From assembly GCF_005862235.1 (NCBI RefSeq), contig NZ_VCEK01000001.1, positions 806,001-870,000 on the forward strand: a stretch of DNA of 64,000 nucleotides. Reading direction: 5' to 3'. Numbering within the stretch: position 1 is the first letter of the stretch; each line of letters opens with the position of its first letter. Origin of the DNA: Saccharomonospora piscinae. GTDB taxonomy: Bacteria > Actinomycetota > Actinomycetes > Mycobacteriales > Pseudonocardiaceae. Positions 44,453 through 53,147 of this stretch are shown in pieces. Position numbers and translations under genes: made by a program. The notes beneath the pieces were generated by a model, which worked only from the letters and a program-made list of their open reading frames with translations, had not been told where the DNA came from and ran no database searches.

Positions 44453-45049
44453 TCAGTCCTCGGTCCGGTGGCGCACGGTCGCGCGCACCACCCCGGGGAC
44501 CGACTCGGCCAGTACCGTGGCCACGTGCCGGTCGGTGGCGTCGTCGTGGTCGTCGAGGATCGTGACCGTGCCGCCGGAGACGTTCACGCTCCAGCGGTCC
44601 GGGCCTCCGTAGATCATCAGCCGCCGCCGCACGTCCCTCGCGATGTCGGCGTCCTCGCGCGACAACGCCCGCACCACGTCGTGCCGGGTCACGATGCCGG
44701 CGAGCCGGTCCCCGGCCAGCACCGGCATCACCCGGTGGTGGCCGTCCAGCAGGGCCGCCACGAGGTCGGCGACGTCGGTGCCCTGGTCGGTGCAGGCGGG
44801 CGCGACGGCCATCACCTCCCCCACCTCGCCAGGCGGCGGCTCCGTCGCCGTCGTGCGGTAGCGCGGGTCGCGGGGCACGCGGCCCGCCATGACGTCGGCC
44901 TCCGTCACGATGCCGATGACCCGGTCCGAGTCGTCCACCACCGGCAACGCGGTGAACCCGTGCTCGGCCAGCAGCCGGGCGGCACGTTTCACCGGGTCGC
45001 CGGGGCTCACCGTGACGACCGGGCTGCTCATGATGTCCTTCGCCCGCAT
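44453..45049 (-). CDS. CBS-domain pair protein with C-terminal BON domain
   Basis: A 198-residue protein with two CBS domains (MRAKDIMSSPVVTVSPGDPV; VGEVMAVAP...RVMPVLAGDRLAGIVTRHDVV) and a short BON domain (VRRRLMIYGGP...VATVLAESVPGV). The CBS part resembles Hrp1/Rv2626c, the hypoxia-induced protein of the DosR regulon. It is the last gene of the operon from 46897. It would bind an adenosyl ligand; the partner is unknown. Confidence 0.88.
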   Translation of the reverse strand: MRAKDIMSSPVVTVSPGDPVKRAARLLAEHGFTALPVVDDSDRVIGIVTEADVMAGRVPRDPRYRTTATEPPPGEVGEVMAVAPACTDQGTDVADLVAALLDGHHRVMPVLAGDRLAGIVTRHDVVRALSREDADIARDVRRRLMIYGGPDRWSVNVSGGTVTILDDHDDATDRHVATVLAESVPGVVRATVRHRTED

Positions 45050-45056
45050 CGAGACC

Positions 45057-45953
45057 TCAGTCCTGCCCCGCCGACCGTCGCACGACCGCCACCGGACACG
45101 GCGCGTGCGCGATCAGCGCCTGACTCGTCGAACCCAGCAACATGCCCCGGAACCCGCTCCGCCCCCGGCTGCCGACGACCACCAGCCGGGCACGGTCGGC
45201 GTGCTCCAGCAGCGTGCGCACCGGGCGTCCGCGTACCACCACCGGTTCCACCGCGACGCTGGGATAGGCACCCCGCCACGGAGCCACCTGCTCGGCCAGC
45301 GCGGCCCGCTCGTCGGCCTCGATCCGCTCGGGGTCCACCGTGAGCGGGTAGCGCGGGACCGCGTCGAGCACGATCCCGCTCCACGTTCGCACCACCACGA
45401 GCGGCGCTCCCCGCAGCTCAGCCTCGGCGAACGCGAACGCCAGCGCGGCCGTGCTGGGCTCCGACCCGTCCACCCCGGCCACGACGGCACCCTGCGACGG
45501 CGGCTCGCCGCCGGGGCGCAGCCGGTCGCGCCCGCGCACCACCACGACCGGCGAGTGCCCGTGCGCGGCCAGCGCCACCGCGACCGAACCCACGAGCATG
45601 CCCGTGAACCCGCCCAGCCCGCGCGATCCCAGCACCACCAGCTCGGCCCGGTGGGACTCCGCCAGCAGCACCGGGACGGCCTCGCCCTCGGCGAGCTCGG
45701 TCTCGACGGCCACCTCGGGCGCCGCCGTCTCCGCCGCCGTCCTCGCCTCCTCCAGCCATCGCGCACCCTGGTCGCGCATGCCTTCCCGCAGCTGGGGAAA
45801 CGTCGCCGCGAAATCGGGATAGCCGTGTACCGGGACCAGATAGGCATGCACCAGTCGCAGCGTCGCGCCCCGGTGTTCCGCGTCGGTCGCGGCCCAGCGG
45901 ACGGCGTTCACGGCCGCCGGTGACCCGTCCACCGCCGCGACGACGGTGCTCAT
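45057..45953 (-). CDS. Tandem universal stress protein
   Basis: A 298-residue protein with two USP domains, both with intact G-2x-G-9x-G(S/T) sites (VLGSRGLGGFTGMLVGSVA; VVGSRGRSGFRGMLLGSTS). The layout is that of Rv2623, a DosR-regulated ATP-binding growth regulator. It overlaps the upstream USP gene by ATGA and is followed by the CBS gene after seven bases. Confidence 0.92.
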   Translation of the reverse strand: MSTVVAAVDGSPAAVNAVRWAATDAEHRGATLRLVHAYLVPVHGYPDFAATFPQLREGMRDQGARWLEEARTAAETAAPEVAVETELAEGEAVPVLLAESHRAELVVLGSRGLGGFTGMLVGSVAVALAAHGHSPVVVVRGRDRLRPGGEPPSQGAVVAGVDGSEPSTAALAFAFAEAELRGAPLVVVRTWSGIVLDAVPRYPLTVDPERIEADERAALAEQVAPWRGAYPSVAVEPVVVRGRPVRTLLEHADRARLVVVGSRGRSGFRGMLLGSTSQALIAHAPCPVAVVRRSAGQD

Positions 45954-46897
45954 GGCCCCGTCCTCTCCGCGCGGCGGGCGGCGTGTCCCGCCGTACCCGC
46001 GCGGGTCCCCTGGGGCACGACCAGCAGCGGGCACGGCGCGGAGTGCGCCAGCGCGTGGCTCGTCGAGCCTGACATCCTGCCGCCGAGCTCGCCGTGCCCG
46101 GTGGTGCCGACCACGAGAAGCTGGGCTGTCCCGGCGTGCCGCAGCAACGCGGCCTCCGGCCCGTCGCGGGCCACGACCCGCTCCACGTCCACCTCGGGGT
46201 ACCACTCGCGCAGGCCGGCCAGGCGTTCCGCGAGGGTCACCGCGTCAGCGGTCTCGTCCTCACCCCACGGGTGCCGGTCCTTCCGGTGTCCCTTGCCCCG
46301 CGGCCCCGCATCCACCGCGTGGACGGCGACCAGCGGGGCGGCCCGCACGGCGGCCTCCTCGAACGCGACCGCCACCGCGTCGGCACTCGGTGGCGAGCCG
46401 TCGACCCCGACCACGACGGCCCCGTCGCGCGGCGGCGTCTCGGAGTCACCCGGCCAGCGCACGAGCGCAAGGGGACAGGCGGCGTGTGCCAGCAGAGCCG
46501 CGGTCACCGTGCCGAGCCTGCCGCGCCGCCGCTGCCCCTCGGCGGCGCCGACGGCGACGACGAAGGCCGCCCGCGCCCGCTCGGTGAGCACCGGGGCCGC
46601 CGTTCCGACGGCCAGTTCGGTGCCGATCTCCGGAACCCGCGACGGCGGCGTCACCCGCTCGGCGACGGCACCGGCCTCGGCCAGCCACGCCCGGCCGCGC
46701 TCCTCCAGCTCCACGAAATGGCCAGGCGACAACCCGATGCCCGAACCGTACGGTGTCGGCGGCGCGATGGCACTGACCAGCCGCAACGGCCGGTGCCTGC
46801 GCGCGGCGGTCACGGCGCCCCAGGCCACCGCGCGAAGGGCGTCGGCCGAGCCGTCCACCCCCACGACGACCTCGGCGGCGCCCGCGTCCAGGCCCAT
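45950..46897 (-). CDS. Tandem universal stress protein (one degenerate domain)
   Basis: A 315-residue two-domain USP. Domain 2 keeps a full nucleotide motif (VVGTTGHGELGGRMSGSTS), whereas domain 1 is degenerate (VAVGAAEGQRRRGRLGTVT). It is the first gene of the USP-USP-CBS operon, and a DosR-like box at 46959 is 61 bases upstream of the ATG. The family is clear, the role regulatory by inference. Confidence 0.9.
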   Translation of the reverse strand: MGLDAGAAEVVVGVDGSADALRAVAWGAVTAARRHRPLRLVSAIAPPTPYGSGIGLSPGHFVELEERGRAWLAEAGAVAERVTPPSRVPEIGTELAVGTAAPVLTERARAAFVVAVGAAEGQRRRGRLGTVTAALLAHAACPLALVRWPGDSETPPRDGAVVVGVDGSPPSADAVAVAFEEAAVRAAPLVAVHAVDAGPRGKGHRKDRHPWGEDETADAVTLAERLAGLREWYPEVDVERVVARDGPEAALLRHAGTAQLLVVGTTGHGELGGRMSGSTSHALAHSAPCPLLVVPQGTRAGTAGHAARRAERTGP

Positions 46898-46958
46898 CGA
46901 CCGCTCCCTCCAGCCCGTGTTTCAGACCAGCGTGGCCGGGTCGGCCGGGCGGCGACAG

Positions 46959-46972
46959 GAGTCGAAAGCCCC
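46959..46972. promoter_or_regulatory. Candidate DosR-like box upstream of the USP-USP-CBS operon
   Basis: GAGTCGAAAGCCCC matches 10/14, with the spacing to the start (61 bases) seen at other boxes. Confidence 0.5.
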
Positions 46973-47015
46973 TGCCGGGCGGGCACTGTGCCCGCCACGG
47001 CCGACACCGGCATCG

Positions 47016-47029
47016 GTGTCCTTCGGCCC
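47016..47029. promoter_or_regulatory. Candidate DosR-like box upstream of the GAPDH-like gene
   Basis: GTGTCCTTCGGCCC matches 9/14 and lies 35 bases before the GTG of the GAPDH-like gene. Together with 46959 it forms a divergent promoter region. Confidence 0.4.
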
Positions 47030-47064
47030 TGCCGACGGCGGCGGTGCCTGGCGACCATCGACCT

Positions 47065-48078
47065 GTGACGCTCGTGCTGGGCATCAACGGGTTCGGCCGC
47101 CTCGGCCGGGTGCTGTTGCGGTGCGTGCTGTCGCGTTCCCCGGACCGCGACCCGATCGAGGTGGTGGCCGTCAACGACCCCGCCGACGCCGATTCGCTGG
47201 CCTACCTGCTGGAGTACGACTCCACCTACGGCGGGCTGGCGCAGCCGGTGCGGGTGCGCGGGCGCACGCTGTGTGTGGGTGACCAGCGCATCCAGCTCAC
47301 CTCGGCGGCGAACCCGGGCGAGGTGGACTGGCGTCGCGCGGGCGCGGACGTCGTGGTGGAGACGACCGGCCCGGCGTCGGCACGGCGGGACGCCGCCGCA
47401 CATCTGGCGGCGGGCGCGCGCAAGGTCGTCGTGGCGGCCTACCACCCCCGCGCCGACGCCACGATCGCGGTCGGGATCAACGACGACGACTACGACCCGA
47501 GCAGCCACCACGTCGTCTCGGCGGGGTCGGGCACCGCACTGTGCGTGGCGCCCATGCTGCTGGTCCTGCACCGCGGCTTCGGCGTCCGCCACGCGGCCCT
47601 GACGTCGATCCACAGCTACACCGGCGATCAGTCGCTCGTGGACCGGCCACACCGCGACCCCCGGCGGGCGCGTTCGGCGGCGGTGAACATCATCCCGACG
47701 GCCACCGGTGCCGCCCGTGCGGTGGGAGCCCTGCTGCCCGAGCTGGCCGGGGCCGTCGACGCCGTCGCCGTGCGCGTGCCCGTGGAGGGCGGGTGCCTGG
47801 CCGACCTCAGCGTGCTGGTGCGCTCGGCGGTGACGCCGGGTCAGGTCAATCGCGCCTTCGCCGACGCAGCGGCGGCAGGGCTGGCCCCGCTGCTGCGCTA
47901 CACCGATGCCCCGGTGGTGTCGCGCGACGTCGTGGGCTCCGACGCATCGTGCGTGTTCGACTCCCGCCTGAGCACCACGTGCGCGGAACTCGTCAAGGTC
48001 TTCGGGTGGCACGACAACGAATGGGGCTACGCGCACCGGCTGCTCGCCCTCGCCGAACTCGTCAACCCGGGCGGGTGA
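47065..48078 (+). CDS. GAPDH-like protein lacking the catalytic cysteine
   Basis: A 337-residue homologue of glyceraldehyde-3-phosphate dehydrogenase. The NAD site (LGINGFGRLGR), HSYTGDQ with the catalytic His, RRARSAAVNIIPTATGAA and WHDNEWGY are all kept. At the active site the normal SNASCTTNCLAP is replaced by SAGSGTALCVAP: the catalytic Cys becomes Gly156 (codon GGC), while the second Cys (160) stays. Phosphorylating dehydrogenase activity is therefore not expected. GTG 47065 gives the family N-terminus. It stands in the dormancy island and probably forms an operon with the M50 gene two bases downstream. Confidence 0.9.
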   Translation: MTLVLGINGFGRLGRVLLRCVLSRSPDRDPIEVVAVNDPADADSLAYLLEYDSTYGGLAQPVRVRGRTLCVGDQRIQLTSAANPGEVDWRRAGADVVVETTGPASARRDAAAHLAAGARKVVVAAYHPRADATIAVGINDDDYDPSSHHVVSAGSGTALCVAPMLLVLHRGFGVRHAALTSIHSYTGDQSLVDRPHRDPRRARSAAVNIIPTATGAARAVGALLPELAGAVDAVAVRVPVEGGCLADLSVLVRSAVTPGQVNRAFADAAAAGLAPLLRYTDAPVVSRDVVGSDASCVFDSRLSTTCAELVKVFGWHDNEWGYAHRLLALAELVNPGG

Positions 48079-48080
48079 CG

Positions 48081-48854
48081 ATGCGGGCACGCGAGGGCCG
48101 AACCGGCGGGCCGAGGCTGCGGCTGCACCCGTCCTCGGCCGTGACCGTGGTGGTGCTGACCTCAACCCTGGCGCTGGGTCTGCTGCCCGTGACCGCCGCC
48201 GACCGGGCACCGGCGTGGTACTGGCTCGGCGGGCTGGCGGTCGCGCTCGCCTTCCTCGCGTGCGTGGTGGTCCACGAGGTCGCGCACGTGCTCGCCGCGC
48301 GGCGGCACGGGGTCGGCACGGAGCGCATCACGCTGTGGCTGCTCGGCGGAGTGGCGGAGCGGGACTCCGAGGCTCCCGGGCCCCGCGCCGACGCGGTGAT
48401 CGCCGTGGCCGGTCCCGCCGCGAGCGTCCTGACGGGCGCGGTGTTCTGGGCCGTGGCCCTCGTGGCCCAGCCGATGCTGGCGCCGGTGCCGCTGGCGTCG
48501 TTGCTCTGGCTCGGCACCGCGAACCTGCTGCTCGCGCTCGTCGCGTTGCTGCCGGGCTCGCCCCTGGACGGCGGGCGGCTCGTGCGCGCACTGGTCTGGG
48601 CCCGCACCGGCGACCGGGCCAGGGGCGAGCGCGTGGCGCGGCGCTGCGGTCGGGTCATCGGAGTGCTGCTGCTGGCGGGCGGCGCGGTGGAGGTGATCCT
48701 GTTCGGACAGTTCGTCGGGATCTGGCTGTCGGTGCTCGGTTGGCTCGTCCTGGGCACGCGCACCCTGCCCGCACCCGGGCGGGAGCGGGTGGCGGCCGGA
48801 GGTCCCCCTCCCACGGGACGTTCGGCCGCGGTCGGCGGGCCCGGACCGGCCTAG
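48081..48854 (+). CDS. M50-family site-2-type membrane metalloprotease (Rv2625c-like)
   Basis: A 257-residue membrane protein. The zinc motif HEVAH (His65, Glu66, His69) sits in a membrane helix, and the third ligand Asp163 is in GSPLDGGR, the normal S2P layout. Four to six helices are visible. The mycobacterial DosR regulon contains a similar protease (Rv2625c) next to Hrp1 and USP genes. It starts two bases after the GAPDH-like stop. Substrate unknown. Confidence 0.88.
   Translation: MRAREGRTGGPRLRLHPSSAVTVVVLTSTLALGLLPVTAADRAPAWYWLGGLAVALAFLACVVVHEVAHVLAARRHGVGTERITLWLLGGVAERDSEAPGPRADAVIAVAGPAASVLTGAVFWAVALVAQPMLAPVPLASLLWLGTANLLLALVALLPGSPLDGGRLVRALVWARTGDRARGERVARRCGRVIGVLLLAGGAVEVILFGQFVGIWLSVLGWLVLGTRTLPAPGRERVAAGGPPPTGRSAAVGGPGPA
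48815..48828. promoter_or_regulatory. Candidate DosR-like box upstream of tandem USP
   Basis: GGGACGTTCGGCCG matches 10/14 with a full GGGAC half-site, inside the 3' end of the protease gene and 78 bases before the USP ATG. Confidence 0.45.
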
Positions 48855-48906
48855 TGTCGCGGGAGAAGCCCGCGCGGCGGGGCCGACCGACACCGGGAGC
48901 AGGCCG

Positions 48907-49836
48907 ATGACCGATCCCTACAGCGGCAACACGCCCATCGTGGTCGGAGTGGACGACACCGAGTCCGCGATGCGGGCCGTGCGCTGGGGCGCACTCACGG
49001 CGGCGCGGCACAGGGCACCGCTGCACCTGGTCCACGCCTCCGGCTTCAGCGATCCGTACATCTTCGGTTTCACCGTCCCGCCGCCCGAGGCGTTCAAGGA
49101 GGAGCTGCGCCAGCGCCAGCAGCAGGCACTGCGCACGGCGGAGCGGATCGCGACCGAACTGGCGGCACCCCACGTCGAGGCGCGTTTCGAGATCGAGTCG
49201 GCGATCCCGACCCTGCTGAACCTGTCCCACTCGGCGCGCATGGTGGTGGTCGGCTCCTCCGGCCGCACCGGCCTGGCCGGACTGGTGGTCGGCTCGACCA
49301 CACTCGCGCTGGTGAGCCACGCCCACAGCCCCGTCGTGTCGGTGCGGGGCGACTATCCCGAGGCCGTGGCCCAGGACACGCGCCCGGTCGTGGTCGGCGT
49401 GGACGGCAGCGAGCTGAGCGTACGGGCCGTGGGGTTCGCGTTCGAGGAGGCGGCGTTTCGCGAGGTGCCGCTGCTCGCCGTCCACACCTGGAGCGATACG
49501 AGCACCGCCGTGTTCGACGAACAGCGGCTGTACTACGACTGGGAACCGGTGCGCGACTACGAGTCACGGCTGCTCTCCGAACGGCTGGCCGGATGGCAGG
49601 AGCACTACCCCGACGTCGTCGTGGAACGCGAGGTGGTCAAGGACCGGCCCCGGCACGAATTGCTGGAACGCAGCCGGTCGGCGCAGCTCGTCGTGGTCGG
49701 CAGCCACGGCAGGGGCGGATTCCGGGGCATGCTGCTGGGCTCCACGAGTCAGGCACTCATCCACCACGCCGGATGCCCCGTCATGATCGTGCGACCCGAA
49801 CGGCACCACGGCCATTCCCACGGCCGTGGTGAGTGA
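48907..49836 (+). CDS. Tandem universal stress protein
   Basis: A 309-residue two-domain USP with both nucleotide sites intact (VVGSSGRTGLAGLVVGSTT; VVGSHGRGGFRGMLLGSTS). The C-terminus is His-rich (RHHGHSHGRGE), which could bind metal. It resembles Rv2623/Rv1996-type DosR proteins. It converges with the DUF3048 gene six bases away. Confidence 0.92.
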   Translation: MTDPYSGNTPIVVGVDDTESAMRAVRWGALTAARHRAPLHLVHASGFSDPYIFGFTVPPPEAFKEELRQRQQQALRTAERIATELAAPHVEARFEIESAIPTLLNLSHSARMVVVGSSGRTGLAGLVVGSTTLALVSHAHSPVVSVRGDYPEAVAQDTRPVVVGVDGSELSVRAVGFAFEEAAFREVPLLAVHTWSDTSTAVFDEQRLYYDWEPVRDYESRLLSERLAGWQEHYPDVVVEREVVKDRPRHELLERSRSAQLVVVGSHGRGGFRGMLLGSTSQALIHHAGCPVMIVRPERHHGHSHGRGE

Positions 49837-49842
49837 TTCCGC

Positions 49843-50835
49843 TCAGCGCGGCACCAGCAGCACCCACACCGGACCGTCGGGCAGCGGCAGCGGGTCACCC
49901 TGCCGCGTCGTGAACCGCGTGCCGTCGGCCGCGTCCGGGCGGGACCACGTGCCCTCGAAACGGTTCCCGTCACGCAGCACGGTCACCGGTCCGGTGCCGG
50001 TGCTGCGCACCACCGGCGACACCGTGCCCGCCGCGTCCCGCACCCCGGCGCCCTCGACCAGATCGACCCGCTGCACGACCACCGTCGCGGGCGCCACGGG
50101 CCCGGAGCCCGCCGATTCCAGCGGCGTGCCGTCCAGTTCGGCCAGCCAGCCCCGCCGCTGCGGCGACCACGTGAACAGGTACTCGTCGCGGGCGAAGTCC
50201 ACGGGGTACTCCGTGACCGGGGTGCCGCCCTCCGGGGCCGCACCGCGCGGGAGCACCCGGTCGGGACCCGGCCCGCTGCCGCCCGGCAGCAGCGGGAGCC
50301 TGCCGTAGAGGTTGTGCGGCACCGGGCGCGCCGGGTCACGGAAGAACGCTTCGGTGTGGTCGCGCTGCCGGACGAGCACGGCCGTGGCCCCGTCCAGCGC
50401 CGGTTCGATCTCGGGAGCGGCACCGGAGAACACGAGCGCGGGCCGCCCGTACTGGGCGAGCAGTTCGACGTCGGTCTCCCGCGCGCTGCGCACCGGTCCG
50501 GCGACGTCCGGAACCCGCGACGAGTACACGGCCGCGAGCCGGGTGAACCCGCCCTCCACGGGCTCGACGTAGACGACGTCGGCGGCGTCGAGCCCGGTCT
50601 GCGGGCGGGCCACCGCCACATTGTCGATCTTCACGACGGTGACGGGGACGGGTCGTGGCTGCGCGGGAGGCGCGGGAGGCGCGGCCTGCTGGGTGCCGGG
50701 CCGCGACGGCTCGGCGGCGCCGTCGGGGGAATCGGATCCGGGATCGGCCACGAGCACCCACGTCGTGAGGGCCAGCACGGCGACCAGCACCACCGCCAGT
50801 GCCACCCACCACGGCCGCCGGAGTCGCTGGGTCAC
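49843..50835 (-). CDS. DUF3048 domain-containing membrane-anchored protein
   Basis: A 330-residue protein with an N-terminal helix ([20 protein letters not shown]), a Pro/Ala-rich linker, and an extracytoplasmic DUF3048 (YerB-like) domain with [15 protein letters not shown] and [19 protein letters not shown] 50835 is supported by GGGAG 8-9 bases upstream and overlaps the alcohol dehydrogenase stop (GTGA), so the two are co-translated. The function of the family is unknown. Confidence 0.85.
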   Translation of the reverse strand: MTQRLRRPWWVALAVVLVAVLALTTWVLVADPGSDSPDGAAEPSRPGTQQAAPPAPPAQPRPVPVTVVKIDNVAVARPQTGLDAADVVYVEPVEGGFTRLAAVYSSRVPDVAGPVRSARETDVELLAQYGRPALVFSGAAPEIEPALDGATAVLVRQRDHTEAFFRDPARPVPHNLYGRLPLLPGGSGPGPDRVLPRGAAPEGGTPVTEYPVDFARDEYLFTWSPQRRGWLAELDGTPLESAGSGPVAPATVVVQRVDLVEGAGVRDAAGTVSPVVRSTGTGPVTVLRDGNRFEGTWSRPDAADGTRFTTRQGDPLPLPDGPVWVLLVPR

Positions 50836-51848
50836 GCGGATCTCCCTTCCCCCGCGGAGGGTTCGAGCACCGCGGCCCCCACGACACAACCCTCGGCCAG
50901 TTCCACCAGCGCGCGGTCGGCCGAGGCCAGCGGGTACGACGTGGTGGCGACCCGCAGCCGGTGCTGTGCGGCGAACCGCAGGAACTCCCCGGCATCGTCG
51001 CGGGTGTTGGCGGTGACGCTGCGCAGCTGCCGCTCCTGGAACAGGTGCCTCCGGTAGTGCAGGGGCGGGATGTCGGTCAGGTGGATGCCGGCGACGGCGA
51101 GCGTGCCGCCCCGGTCGAGCGCGGCGAGCGCGGTCGGCACGAGGTCACCGGCCGGGGCGAACAGCACCGCCGCGTCCAGCGGCTCCGGCGGCGGGTCGGC
51201 CGGGCCCTGCGCCGAACTCGCCCCCAGCTCCCGCGCGAGCCGCCGCGCCCCCACGCCGCGCGTCATGACGTGGACCGTGGCGCCCTCGGCCAGCGCGACC
51301 TGCGTGGCCAGGTGGGCGCTGCCGCCGAATCCGTACACCCCGAGCCGCCCGCCGAAGGGCAGCTCCGCGCGGCGCAGGGCCCGGTAACCGATGATCCCGG
51401 CGCACAGCAGCGGCGCGAGTTCGGCATCGGAGTAGCCCTCCGGCAGCGAGAGTGCGTAGTCGGCGGGAACGGTGGCGTACTCGGCGTAGCCGCCGTCGGC
51501 GTCCCAGCCCGTGTAGCGCGAATCGGGGCACAGGTTCTCCGCACCGCGCAGGCAGTGCCGACAGCGGCCGCAGGTGTGCCGCAGCCAGGCGATGCCGGCC
51601 CGGTCCCCCGGCGCGAACCCCGCCGCCCGCGCCTCGGCCACCTCGCCCACCACCTCGTGACCCGGCACCACCGCGGGCCGGTGGACCGGCAGGTCGCCCT
51701 CGGCCACGTGCAGATCGGTGCGGCACACCCCGCACGCCAGGACGCGCACCAGCAGCTCGCCCGGCGCGGGCACCGGAACCGGCTCGTCGTGCGACGTCAG
51801 CGGCCCCGCGGTCACCGGCCCCGGTCGCGTCACGCGCCACGCGCGCAT
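50832..51848 (-). CDS. Zinc-dependent alcohol dehydrogenase
   Basis: A 338-residue medium-chain dehydrogenase. Catalytic zinc ligands lie in CGVCRTDLH and GHE (His64), and the structural zinc has Cys93, Cys96, Cys99 and Cys107. The Rossmann motif is [12 protein letters not shown]. It is the lead gene of a two-gene operon and divergent from hspX, sharing the best DosR box in the window, 55 bases from this ATG (51848). It may help recycle NADH when respiration stops. Confidence 0.9.
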   Translation of the reverse strand: MRAWRVTRPGPVTAGPLTSHDEPVPVPAPGELLVRVLACGVCRTDLHVAEGDLPVHRPAVVPGHEVVGEVAEARAAGFAPGDRAGIAWLRHTCGRCRHCLRGAENLCPDSRYTGWDADGGYAEYATVPADYALSLPEGYSDAELAPLLCAGIIGYRALRRAELPFGGRLGVYGFGGSAHLATQVALAEGATVHVMTRGVGARRLARELGASSAQGPADPPPEPLDAAVLFAPAGDLVPTALAALDRGGTLAVAGIHLTDIPPLHYRRHLFQERQLRSVTANTRDDAGEFLRFAAQHRLRVATTSYPLASADRALVELAEGCVVGAAVLEPSAGEGRSA

Positions 51849-51903
51849 GGCACCTCCGATCACCCCTTTCGTCCAGCGTGCTCCGGCCCCGCGCGAGCCC
51901 GAA

Positions 51904-51917
51904 GGGACTTAGGTCCC
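51904..51917. promoter_or_regulatory. DosR box between adh and hspX
   Basis: GGGACTTAGGTCCC matches 13/14 of GGGACTWWAGTCCC. It is 55 bases from the adh start and 86 from the hspX start. Confidence 0.85.
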
Positions 51918-52003
51918 TCGCGCCCGTGTGCGGACGGCTCTCGCCCCGAAACCACCTTTCCGAGTGCGATGAAGGCAGGGCACAACGACGAAAGGAGTCC
52001 GCC

Positions 52004-52429
52004 ATGAGCCAGCCCGAGCGGGCCCACCCGAGGTCTCTCATTCCCGACTTCCGCGACCTGCTGGAGATGTTTCCCACGATGGGCGGCCTGCGGCCCTCGC
52101 TCGACCTGCACGGCATCAGGGTCGAGGACCGGACCGAAGGCAACCGGTACGTGCTGCGGGCGGAACTACCCGGCATCGACGCCGACAACGACCTGAGCAT
52201 CACCGTCCACAACGGCCTGCTGACCATCGAGGCACAGCGGTCGGAGGAACGGGCCGAGGGTGGCAGGTCGGAGTTTCGCTACGGCTCGTTCGCGCGCACG
52301 GTGGCACTGCCCACCGGGGCGAAGGAGGACGGCATCGAGGCGTCCTACGACGACGGCATCCTCACGGTGACCGTCGAGCTGAGCACACCGGAGGAGAACG
52401 TCAAGCAGATCCCCGTCCGGCACGACTGA
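52004..52429 (+). CDS. hspX: HspX/Acr alpha-crystallin (Hsp20) chaperone
   Basis: A 141-residue small heat-shock protein. Beyond the alpha-crystallin fold it shares HPRSLIPDF, GLRPSLD, RAELPGID, GRSEFRYGSFARTV and YDDGILTV with M. tuberculosis HspX (Rv2031c), the emblem of the DosR regulon. It is an ATP-independent holdase forming oligomers in dormant cells. ATG 52004 has AAAGGAG upstream. The DosR box at 51904 should control it. Confidence 0.94.
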   Translation: MSQPERAHPRSLIPDFRDLLEMFPTMGGLRPSLDLHGIRVEDRTEGNRYVLRAELPGIDADNDLSITVHNGLLTIEAQRSEERAEGGRSEFRYGSFARTVALPTGAKEDGIEASYDDGILTVTVELSTPEENVKQIPVRHD

Positions 52430-52453
52430 ACTTCGGCGGCCCGCGACGCGCGG

Positions 52454-52945
52454 CTACCCGGTGGTGGCCCCGGCGTCGTGGGCGGGCCATTCCTCGGCGT
52501 CGGCCGGGCCCGCCGAGGGCGGAGGCACCACCACGACCGGCACGGTGGCGTGCTTGACGCAGGCGCTGCTGACCGATCCCAGCAGCGCGCGACGCACCCA
52601 CGACTCGGCGCGACGTGCCACGACCAGCATGGCGGCGCCCCGGGCCTCCTCCAGCAGCCCCGCGGCAGGCGCACCCTCCAGGACCACGGGAACGATCTCC
52701 GGCACCCGCGCACGCCCGCGACTCACCTCGGCGATCGTGCCGGCGAGTTCACGGGCATGCCGCTGCCGGATTTCCTCAGCGGGAAGCCACGGCGGTTCGC
52801 TGGTCACGTCCACCGACCACACCACCACCGCACGGACGGCACAACCCCGCAGCAGCGCCTCGTCCATGGCCCACTCCAGCGCCCGCCGAGCGGCGGGTGA
52901 GGTGTCCACGCCCACCACGATGGGTCTCGTCGCGTCCCGTGCCAT
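52454..52945 (-). CDS. Universal stress protein with degenerate nucleotide site
   Basis: A 163-residue single-domain USP (PIVVGVDTSPAARRALEWAM). The nucleotide motif is altered: VVARRAESWVRRALLGSVS lacks the first two glycines, so ATP binding is doubtful. ATG 52945 has GGAGG upstream. It converges with hspX and lies at the right edge of the dormancy island. I see no good DosR box in front of it. Confidence 0.88.
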   Translation of the reverse strand: MARDATRPIVVGVDTSPAARRALEWAMDEALLRGCAVRAVVVWSVDVTSEPPWLPAEEIRQRHARELAGTIAEVSRGRARVPEIVPVVLEGAPAAGLLEEARGAAMLVVARRAESWVRRALLGSVSSACVKHATVPVVVVPPPSAGPADAEEWPAHDAGATTG

Positions 52946-53147
52946 GCGTCCTCCGGTTTCCGTGGCGTGATCCACCCCGGCGCTTTTCCCGTTCGGCGGT
53001 GCCCGAAACCCTCGGGTTCCCCTCGTTCGGCCGTGTCCGGCGTCCCGAACCCGGTGGGATCATCGGCCGGCGGTCCCGGTGACACGGGGCTCGCCCGCAT
53101 GATCGACACTGGATGCGACGAGCCGAGGGCAGCTGGGGGTGGCAGGG

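Noticed and set aside
53056-53069. DosR-like box upstream of the patatin gene
   Set aside because: GGGATCATCGGCCG matches too few consensus positions and both half-sites are imperfect.
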